The position numbers and the translations under genes were made by a program. From Actinomycetes bacterium (GTDB taxonomy: Bacteria; Actinomycetota; Actinomycetes; Actinomycetales; Cellulomonadaceae), in assembly GCA_023418375.1 (NCBI GenBank), contig JAEZZV010000134.1, positions 1 to 6,388 of the forward strand: a stretch of DNA of 6,388 nt, written 5' to 3'. Positions 1 to 6,300 of the stretch are shown here, one piece after another. The notes beneath the pieces were generated by a model. That model made no database searches. It was given only the letters and a program-made list of their open reading frames with translations, and was not told the origin of the DNA. How positions within the stretch are numbered: position 1 is the stretch's first letter; each line of letters opens with the position of its first letter.

Positions 1-114
1 GACGATGCGCGTGCCGTACAGGTCCCGGCGCAGCACCGAGATCGCGGCGAGCACGAACACCCAGAGCAGCACCAGGTAGCCCAGCCGGAGCAGGGTGATC
101 GTCAGCTCACTCAT
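1..114 (-). CDS. fhaB: FhaB/FipA-type FHA domain protein, N-terminal fragment
   Basis: Only the first 38 codons lie in the window; the gene continues past base 1. The visible part begins MSELTITLLRLGYLVLLW and forms one membrane helix at about residues 4-26, followed by the basic stretch LRRDLYGTRIV. This N-terminal anchor is typical of actinobacterial FhaB (FipA in mycobacteria), in which a cytoplasmic FHA domain follows the helix and binds phosphothreonine on Ser/Thr-kinase targets. The FHA domain itself is outside the window, so the name rests on the N terminus plus its place directly after fhaA. The ATG at 114 starts 10 bases after the fhaA stop codon. There is no good Shine-Dalgarno sequence just before it, so translation is probably coupled to fhaA. 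The expected following genes are pstP, rodA, pbpA, pknA and pknB; this is known of the locus, not seen here. Confidence 0.85.
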   Translation of the reverse strand, partial: MSELTITLLRLGYLVLLWVFVLAAISVLRRDLYGTRIV

Positions 115-124
115 GCGGGGCGGA

Positions 125-832
125 TCACCGGTCCTCGTCGTCGTCGCTCCCGGTCCAGAAGAGGATCCGGGTGCGGCCGATGGTGATCGTGTTCCCGTCG
201 ACGAGCGTCGCGGCCGGGACGTGGTGCCCCTCCACGTACGTGCCGTTGGTCGAGCCGAGGTCCGTGGCGATGACGGCGTCGGACGTCACACGGATCTCCA
301 GGTGCCGCCGGGAGACACCCGGGTCGTCCACGATGATGTCCGCCTCGCTGCCGCGCCCGATGACCGTGACCGGCCCGGTGAGCAGGTAGCGCTGGCCGTC
401 GATGTCGATGAGCGGGTGCCGCTGGCTCGCGGCGACCGTGGTGGCCGGCGCGACGGCGCCGCGGACGGTCGCCGAGCGGACGAGGAAGCGGCCGGTCTCC
501 AGCTCGTCGCTCTCGACGAACGCGACGGTGACCGGGCCGAGGAACGCATACCGCTGGCCGGTGGCGTGCTCGGTGACATTGGCGGCCAGCTCGTCCGCGA
601 GGGGCTCGGCGCCCCACTCGACCACCTGCTCGTGGTCCACCGGGGACAGCTCGATGACGAACTCGTTCGGCACGACCGTCCGGTCGCGGCCGACGACGGC
701 GGCGCGGTCGTCGATCTCGCGCCGGAGCGCGCTCGCGAGCTCGACCGGCTTCACCTCGCTCTTGAAGGCCTTCGCGAACGCGTTGCTGACCACGCGCTCG
801 ACGCCCTTCTCGAACTTGTCGAGGACTCCCAT
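125..832 (-). CDS. fhaA: FhaA: DUF3662 and FHA domain protein
   Basis: A 235-residue cytoplasmic phosphopeptide-binding protein. Residues 1-115 match the FhaA N-terminal domain (DUF3662), opening MGVLDKFEKGVERVVSNAFA and containing KPVELASALRREIDD. Residues about 144-228 are an FHA domain with all core motifs: GRGS (159-162), SRRH (174-177) and GSTNGT (193-198), the residues that contact phosphothreonine. The tail is acidic (SDDDEDR). In mycobacteria FhaA binds phosphorylated MviN/MurJ and links the PknA/PknB kinases to peptidoglycan precursor export; that role is inferred here from the family. The linker between the domains is only about 25 residues, whereas the M. tuberculosis protein is over 500 residues because of a long low-complexity linker. 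The start at 832 is set by the conserved N terminus and by a strong Shine-Dalgarno sequence. The frame stays open upstream to 1102, but that extension would run through the tRNA gene and has no conserved character. It is followed by fhaB after 10 bases. Confidence 0.93.
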   Translation of the reverse strand: MGVLDKFEKGVERVVSNAFAKAFKSEVKPVELASALRREIDDRAAVVGRDRTVVPNEFVIELSPVDHEQVVEWGAEPLADELAANVTEHATGQRYAFLGPVTVAFVESDELETGRFLVRSATVRGAVAPATTVAASQRHPLIDIDGQRYLLTGPVTVIGRGSEADIIVDDPGVSRRHLEIRVTSDAVIATDLGSTNGTYVEGHHVPAATLVDGNTITIGRTRILFWTGSDDDEDR

Positions 833-835
833 GCC

Positions 836-845
836 ACCTCCTCCC
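836..845 (-). promoter_or_regulatory. Ribosome binding site of fhaA
   Basis: On the minus strand the bases read GGGAGGAGGT, then GGC, then the ATG at 832. This is an almost perfect complement of the 16S rRNA tail at usable spacing. It is what decides the fhaA start against the longer open frame upstream. Confidence 0.8.
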
Positions 846-995
846 GGCCGCCGCGCGGGCCTCGCCCGCTGACGTCGTCGTGCCTGGTGGCGGGCCGTGG
901 GCCGGAACCTGGGTCGTCCAGGTGGGGGTGCCTCGCAGCTCGTGGGTCTGGGCTGCGCGGCGTCCGGCGTCGGACCGCCTCCTGGTCCGCGTCCG

Positions 996-1001
996 ATCGT
1001 A
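996..1001 (-). promoter_or_regulatory. Possible -10 box for fhaA
   Basis: The minus strand reads TACGAT here, matching the TANNNT pattern of principal sigma-factor promoters. A loose -35 candidate, TGCGAC, lies about 19 bases upstream. It would give a 5' leader of roughly 155 bases, which contains a small hairpin (ACCTGG/CCAGGT at 907-923). The match is weak and is offered only as the best candidate between fhaA and the divergent tRNA gene. Confidence 0.25.
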
Positions 1002-1056
1002 TCCGCCGGGCGGGGCCGGGGTCGCACCGCCGGTCCAGGGCGCGCGGGTGACGTGC

Positions 1057-1062
1057 TAGCCT
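1057..1062 (+). promoter_or_regulatory. Probable -10 box of the tRNA-Leu promoter
   Basis: TAGCCT preceded by TGC (an extended -10, TGCTAGCCT) ends 10 bases before the mature tRNA 5' end, leaving a leader of only a few bases. This sequence and spacing are common in front of actinobacterial stable RNA genes. No clear -35 box is seen. Confidence 0.5.
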
Positions 1063-1072
1063 TTCTCGGCGC

Positions 1073-1156
1073 GCGCGAGTGGCGGAATAGGCAGACGCGC
1101 ACGGTTCAGGTCCGTGTGCCCGAAAGGGCGTGGGGGTTCAACTCCCCCCTCGCGCA
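1073..1156 (+). tRNA. tRNA-Leu (anticodon CAG)
   Basis: An 84-base class II tRNA. The acceptor arm pairs GCGCGAG (1073-1079) with CTCGCGC (1149-1155), and A1156 is the discriminator. The D arm has the leucine-type GGCGGAATAGGCAGACGC. The anticodon stem CACGG/CCGTG encloses loop TTCAGGT with anticodon CAG at 1107-1109, which reads CUG, the main leucine codon in such genomes. The long variable arm (CCC GAAA GGG) and the T arm GGGGG-TTCAACT-CCCCC complete the fold. The 3' CCA is not encoded (the sequence goes on CAGG), so it must be added enzymatically. It is divergent from fhaA, an arrangement I recall for leuT and fhaA in M. tuberculosis. Confidence 0.97.
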
Positions 1157-1161
1157 CAGGT

Positions 1162-1198
1162 CGACAGGCCCCCGGAGCTTCGGCTCGGGGGCCTGTCG
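1162..1198 (+). terminator. Hairpin terminator behind tRNA-Leu
   Basis: CGACAGGCCCCCG(G)AGC pairs with GCTCGGGGGCCTGTCG around a TTCG loop (1179-1182) closed by C-G, giving a 16-bp stem with one bulged G. It starts 6 bases after the tRNA. There is no run of T after it, so it is of the stem-only kind often seen in high-GC Actinobacteria. It should end the tRNA transcript and shield the next gene from read-through. Confidence 0.85.
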
Positions 1199-1337
1199 CG
1201 TGTCCGGGCGTCGGCGCCCGAGCGCTCGGTGGCGGCGTCGGAGAGCTCGCATCACACGGCGACCCGAACCTTCCGAACGTCGGGCGGACGACGGAAATGG
1301 GGCGGCGCCGGGAGGGGCCGCGGAGCACACTGGGGCC

Positions 1338-2788
1338 ATGCCGCGTGGGGCGGTCGCCGGGATGGTGGCGTGCCTGTGCCTGGGTGTCGTCGGGTTGGCC
1401 GGGTGCGACGACGACGACGTCGCCCTGGGCCGATGGTCGCCGCACGAGTGCTGGTCCGCCGCCCCGGCGGTCGCGGAGGTGACCTGCGGGACCGTCGTCG
1501 TGCCGGAGCGGCGGGTGGCCGGGTCGGCCGATGGTGACGCGGCGGCGGGCGACGGCGAGGTGGTCACCCTCGCGGTGGCGATCGTGCACAGCGACGCCTC
1601 GACCCCGGCCGCCGATCCGGTCGTCTTCCTCGCCGGCGGTCCCGGCTCACCGGCGATCCGCTCAGCGTTCGCCATGCTGCCCGCGTTCGAGCCGCTCCTG
1701 GCGCGGCGCGACCTCGTCGTCATCGACCAGCGCGGGGCCGGCGACTCCGCGCCGTCCCTGGCGTGCGGGCCCGCGGAGGACCCGGCGGGGTGCCGGGAGC
1801 GGCTCGTCGCCGACGGCGTGGACCTCGCCGCGTACACCACGCGGGAGAACGCCGCCGACGTCGTCGACGTCGTCCGGGCCCTCCACCTGGGTCAGGTGAA
1901 CCTGCTCGGCGGCTCGTACGGGACACGTCTGGGTCTTGCGGTGCTGCGCGACCATCCCGAGCTGGTCCGGAGCGCCGTCCTGGACTCCGTCGCGCCTCCG
2001 CAGGTGACGACCGGTCCCGGGGTGGCCCGGAGCGCGGCCTCCGGGCTGCGGGTCCTCGCCGAGGGGTGCCGCGCCGACGCGACGTGCCGGGAGCAGCACG
2101 GCGACCTCGTAGACGCCCTGGTCGGGGCCGTCCGGGCGCTCGACGCGTCCCCGGCGTCGGTGGACGTCGGGGGACAGACGGTCCGGGTGGACGGCGGGGC
2201 GCTCGTCGGCCTCGTCGTGTCGGCGCAGTACTACACGGAGGCGATCCCCGCGCTGCCGTCCGTGATCGACGCGGCCGCCGACGGGACCTCGGACCGTACG
2301 GGCGCCTCGCCACGGCGATCGGCGAGCGCACCGGAGCGCTGGACGGCGCCCTGAGCACGGGGATGATGTGGTCGATCGAGTGCGCCGAGAACGTGCCGTT
2401 CGAAGCACCGGCGGACTTCGCAGCCGCCGTGGCGGACCTGGACCCGGCGGTGGGTGGGCACGTCGTCGGCGCGAGTCTCTACGCCACGGGGATCTGCGAC
2501 GTCTGGGACGTGCCCGCTGTGGACCCGGCGGATCGCGCTCCTGTGCGGGCGGACGTCCCGACCCTCCTGCTCGCGGGCGAGTACGACCCGGTGACGCCGC
2601 CGGCCTGGGCCGAGCTGGCCGCCGAGACCCTGACCGCGGCCCAGGTGTACGAGTTCCCCGGCGCCGGCCACGGGGTGTTCCGAACCTCGGCGTGCGCGCG
2701 TTCGGTGATCGTCGACTTCCTGGCGGACCCGACGGTGCCGGTCGACGCCGGCTGCATCGCGACGATGGGCCCGCCTGACTTCCGCTGA
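1338..2788 (+). pseudogene. Frameshifted lipoprotein alpha/beta-hydrolase (S33, SlpD/E-like tripeptidyl aminopeptidase)
   Basis: The first part (1338 to about 2285) starts MPRGAVAGMVACLCLGVVGL and has a lipobox LAGC with the lipidated Cys at residue 23. It carries the oxyanion-loop motif FLAGGPGSP, the strand VVIDQRGAGDSAP and the nucleophile elbow GGSYG with Ser193. After ADG the frame is lost, and read as it stands translation would run on to a TGA at 2352-2354. The family sequence resumes one frame over (DLGPYGRLATAIGER) and gives the TAP-like C-terminal domain with LLAGEYDPVTPP (Asp417 when repaired), GAGHGVF (His445) and paired cysteines. Adding one G to the GGG at 2283-2285 restores a 483-residue protein of normal family length. 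Such enzymes sit on the outer face of the membrane and trim short peptides from their N terminus. The truncated product would lack Asp and His and be inactive. The defect may be a real mutation or a homopolymer sequencing error. The ATG at 1338 is chosen for the signal peptide; it has no clear ribosome binding site. The hydrolase call is firm; the exact substrate is not. Confidence 0.85.
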
Positions 2789-2825
2789 CCGGCGGTCGCG
2801 TCGGGCGGTGCCGCAGGCTCAGCGG
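2782..2825. terminator. Inverted repeat across two converging stop codons (weak bidirectional terminator)
   Basis: CCGCTGA (2782-2788) is repeated inverted as TCAGCGG (2819-2825), and each arm contains the stop codon of one of the converging genes. The 30 bases between contain a further small stem, GCGG-TG-CCGC (2805-2814). It may work as a shared terminator. However, much of the symmetry comes from both proteins ending in Arg-stop (CGC TGA), and there is no T tract. Confidence 0.3.
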
Positions 2826-3184
2826 TGCGGCTCGTCGTCCTCGACCGGGGGCTTCTGGCTGACGAGGCCGCCGACCGAGGCGAGGAGGTCGGCGAGGGAG
2901 CCCTCGAAGCCGGGCTCGAGCTCGGTCGCCAGCCGGACGCCCTCGATGCCGTACGCGGCGTGCGCCTCGAAGGTCGCGGTGATGCGCCGGATCGCTGCGA
3001 GGCTGCCCAGCCGGATGTGGACCGACTCCGCCTCCCGCGCCCAGCGCAGGAGGTACTCGAGGTCGGGGTCGGCCACGTGCGGCCCGAGCCAGCGGCCGGC
3101 CGGGTCGTCGACGCCGTCGAGCGAGGGATCCATGATCACGGCTGTCCGATCGTCGTCGCGCTGCCGGATGTGAGGCCCAGCCAC
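2819..3184 (-). CDS. Small helical protein of unknown function
   Basis: I do not recognise this 121-residue protein. Codon use is strongly GC-ending through the body, which supports a real gene. It has no signal peptide, membrane segment or cysteine, so it is probably cytoplasmic. Residues about 18-40 are rich in Asp, Pro and Gly. Residues 41-80 (DLEYLLRWAREAESVHIRLG and the following AAIRRITATFEAHAAYGIEG) look like two amphipathic helices. A third runs through EGSLADLLASVGGLVSQ (94-110), and the tail is charged (EDDEPHR). The start is uncertain: GTG at 3184 gives 121 aa, ATG at 3133 gives 104 aa, and neither has a good Shine-Dalgarno sequence. The first 17 codons use less typical third bases, which slightly favours 3133. 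It converges on the hydrolase and diverges from the subtilase 188 bases away. Its small helical build loosely recalls type VII secretion accessory proteins, but no WXG motif is present and I do not claim that. Confidence 0.7.
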   Translation of the reverse strand: MAGPHIRQRDDDRTAVIMDPSLDGVDDPAGRWLGPHVADPDLEYLLRWAREAESVHIRLGSLAAIRRITATFEAHAAYGIEGVRLATELEPGFEGSLADLLASVGGLVSQKPPVEDDEPHR

Positions 3185-3372
3185 AGATATCGCCCGCTCG
3201 GATCAGCGGCGCAGGTCGCCCCCAGACGGCGCCGTTCGGGTGATTGCGCGACGGTCTGCTCACCGCGGGGCCGCACATGCCGATCCCCCAGGTGCCGAGT
3301 CCGCGCGGAGCCGCGGGCGCGACCGTGCCCGGGTCCGGGCGCGGCCGGGGCCTCCCACGGAAGGGATGCGCG
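3185..3372. other. Divergent intergenic region upstream of the subtilase
   Basis: These 188 bases separate the small minus-strand gene from the subtilase. No TANNNT -10 box is present on either strand; the nearest are TATCGC (plus) and TATCTG (minus) around 3188. An in-frame TGA at 3241-3243 limits how far the subtilase frame can reach upstream. The stretch 3290-3358 is rich in short GC inverted repeats but forms no single convincing stem. Promoters for both genes should lie here, perhaps for an alternative sigma factor. Confidence 0.5.
3359..3366 (+). promoter_or_regulatory. Ribosome binding site of the subtilase gene
   Basis: GGAAGGGA lies 6 bases before the TTG at 3373. It supports the TTG over the internal ATG at 3430, which would remove the basic part of the signal peptide, and over an upstream in-frame GTG at 3325, which has no such site. 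Confidence 0.6.
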
Positions 3373-6300
3373 TTGAGCATCGCAGGGCAGTTCGGTCGGC
3401 TCGGTAGGCGGCAGGCGTCGGTGGTCGTGATGGCGGCCGCTGCGGCCGTGGTCGTCGGAGGCGGACTCACAGCGTGCAGCGCGGACGCGACCCCGGTCCC
3501 CGTGGCTGACGGGTTCGGCAGCGGTGACGGCCTCAACCGCTTCGTGGTCACGCTCATCGAAGACTCCGGGGACCCCGGCGACACCGGGGACGCGTTCCCG
3601 GAGCCCGCTCGGCCGGAGACGCCGACGGCGGCCGCCACGCCCACGCCCGCCGACGAGGACACGGTCGTGAGGCCGCGGATCGACGCGGGCGAACGGGGGG
3701 TGCTCGACGTGGACCTCCTGGCACGTGCGCACGCCGCCCTCGGCCTCGGCGGTCAGATCGTGGCCTTCGGCTCGGACCCGTACTACGTCGTCGGGGAGCA
3801 GGCGATGCTCGTCGGACCCGGGGGGGACGGCGACGTCGTCGACGTCCCGGCGCCCGTCGTCGCCGGTGAGCCGACCGGATCAGGCGACGAGGCCGGCGGC
3901 CCGGGTGAGCACAACGAGGCTGGCGCGCGGGGCGAGGAGGCCGGAGCGTCCGGCACCTCCGGCCCGGCGGCGCTCGCGACCCTGTCCGCGAGGCCTGGCG
4001 TCCAGAGCGCCCAGCGGCTCTCGGACGGGACGGTGCTCGTCGCGACCGGCCTGACCGAGGACCAGGTCGCCGCGTTCCCGGAGGTCGCGGACGTCGAGGT
4101 GTCGCCGCAGGTGCCGGTGCTCGCCGACCCGACGGACCCGTACTTCCCGGCCTACGGCTGGAACCTGCGCAACACCGGTGCGAACGCCCACCAGCAGACG
4201 GCGGTCGAGGGTGCAGACGTCGACGCCCCCACGGCGTGGGACGTCACCCAGGGCCAGGGCATCGTGGTGGCCGTCGTCGACACGGGCTTCGACTCGGACC
4301 ACCCGGACCTCGTCGGGAGCCTGTGGACCAACCCCACCGAGCCGTGCGGCTCCGTCGACACCAACGGCAACGGCAAGGCCGGCGACTGCCACGGCTGGAA
4401 CTACTACGAGAACAGCGCCGACCTCGACAACGGGGCGTCCGGCACGCACGGGACCACGGTGTCCGGCGTCATCGGTGCGCGGGCGAACAACGGGACGGGC
4501 TCGGCCGGTGTCGCGCCGCAGGTCCAGCTCATGCCGCTGGTCGTCGGCGGGGGTTCCAACGTGGACATCACCTTGGCCGCGGAGGCCATCCGGTACGCGG
4601 CGGACAACGGTGCCGACGTCATCAACGCGAGCTTCGGCGGCGTGTTCGCCGGGCCGGCTCTGGAGAACCTCAGCGCCGCCGTGGACTACGCCATCGGCAA
4701 GGGGGTCGTGGTGGTCGCCGCTGCCGGCAACGACGCCGCGGACCGCGACACCTCTCCCGTGTACCCCGCGAGCCTGCCGAACCCGGCGCTGCTCACCGTC
4801 GCCTCCACGACCGCGGGCGACGCGCTCGCGACCACCTCGGCCTACGGCGACTCCTCGGTCGACCTGGCCGCCCCGGGCGAGAAGGTCGCCACGACCTGGA
4901 ACGACGGCCTCTACCGCCTGGTCTCGGGCACGTCGATCGCCGCCCCGCACGTCGCCGCGGTGGCGGCGCTGCACCTGTCGCTCGATCCCGACCTCACGCC
5001 CATGGAGGTCCGGGCCGCCATCCTTGCCGACGTCGATCCGCTCCCTGCGCTCGCGGGACGCACCCTCAGCGGTGGCCGGCTCAGCGCCGCCCCGATCGCG
5101 ACCACGACGACGCACCTTGAGGTCACCTTCGCGGGCATGGTCGGCGCACCGGGCGAACAGCGGCCCGTCGTGACCGTCGACTCCACGGCCCTGTCCGGCA
5201 GCTATGCCGTGCGGTTCGGGCTGGCGATGCTCGTGGACGGCGAGGTCTGGGCCGTGGCGGACGAAGACGTCACGTTCGGGGGTGCGCTCGGCACGACCGA
5301 CGACTCCGGAACGGTGACGTTCTCGCTCGGGTCGCTTCCGGCGCTGGGCGAGCGCGACCTGCGGCCGGTCCTGACTCTCGGAGCCGGCGACTTCGCACTG
5401 ACCGTGCAGGTGCTGCGTGACGGGGAACCGCTGACCCGCCCCTACGCCGCGCCGCTCCTCGTGGCGGCGGCCGGTCAGTCCGACGACGGCGGGACGGGGC
5501 CGGACGCGGGTGGCACCGACCCCGGGACCGGCGGTGGCACGCAGCCGGGGACCGGCGGCGGGAGCGAACCCGGGACCGGCGGCACCGAGCCCGGGACCGG
5601 CGGGACCGATCCTGGGACCGACCCGGGCACCGGTGGCGGGACGGATCCCGGGAGCGGCGGCGGAACGCAGCCCGGCGACGGCGGCGGCAAGGTGCCCGGC
5701 ATCGGCGACGGCGGGTCCACCCAGCCGGGCGACGGCGGTTCGACGCGGCCGGGTGACGGGGGGTCCACCCAGCCGGGCGACGGCGGTTCGACGCAGCCGG
5801 GTGACGGCGGTTCGACCCAGCCCGGTGACGGCGGGTCCACCCAGCCGGGCGACGGCAGCTCCGGTGGTGGCACCGGACCCGGTACCGGCGACGGCGGGTC
5901 CACCCAGCCCGGCACCGGCGGCACCGACCCGTCGGCGGGCGGCCGGGACGTCGGCTGGTACGACGAGGTCGGCGCATTCCGCATCACCCAGATCAGCCCG
6001 GTCTACGTGCCGGCGGAGGGCGGAACGCTGGTGACCGTGCGCGGGCTGGCGCTCGAGGCCGGCCTCAACGTGCGGGTCGGGACCACGGCCGTGGCCTCCG
6101 TCGTCACGAGCACGACCGACCAGCTCGTCTTCCGCACACCGCCGCGCGTCCCCGGGACGTACGACGTGCGGATCTCCGGCGACGGCAGGGAGAGTGTGCT
6201 CCCCGGCGCGCTCGTGTACCTGGCGCTCGGCGAGTCGGCCCCGACGCAGCCCGGGACCGGCGACGGAGGCGCCGGCGGCACCGACCCGGGCTCGGGTGGC

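Noticed and set aside
833..1102. N-terminal extension of fhaA to 1102
   Set aside because: It would overlap the tRNA and lacks conserved sequence; the start at 832 has a strong ribosome binding site and the family N terminus.
1324..1337. Leaderless promoter (CACACT just before ATG 1338)
   Set aside because: It matches TANNNT poorly and no -35 box is seen; it is too weak to annotate.
3366..3407. Thirteen-codon ATG reading frame overlapping the subtilase start
   Set aside because: Its ATG is inside the ribosome binding region, so it has no usable spacing, and it has no sign of coding beyond being open.
3185..3420. Possible c-di-AMP (ydaO-type) riboswitch before the subtilase
   Set aside because: Fragments such as CCCCCAGGTGCCGAG and GGTAGGCGGCA recall parts of that motif, but the conserved core is missing and the last fragment lies inside the coding sequence.
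1662..3662. Minus-strand open frame of 666 codons
   Set aside because: It crosses a real plus-strand gene, the small minus-strand gene in another frame, and the subtilase start. Its product is low-complexity Arg/Pro-rich, as expected of a shadow.
3880..5115. Long minus-strand open frame (411 codons) opposite the subtilase
   Set aside because: It is a mirror of the S8 coding frame, rich in Arg, Gly and Val with no domain. GC-ending codons on the plus strand leave the antisense frame open.
5500..5987. CRISPR-like array in the repeat-rich region
   Set aside because: The units are 21-24 bp, directly abutting, in frame and synonymous-variable, with no spacers. They are protein linker repeats.
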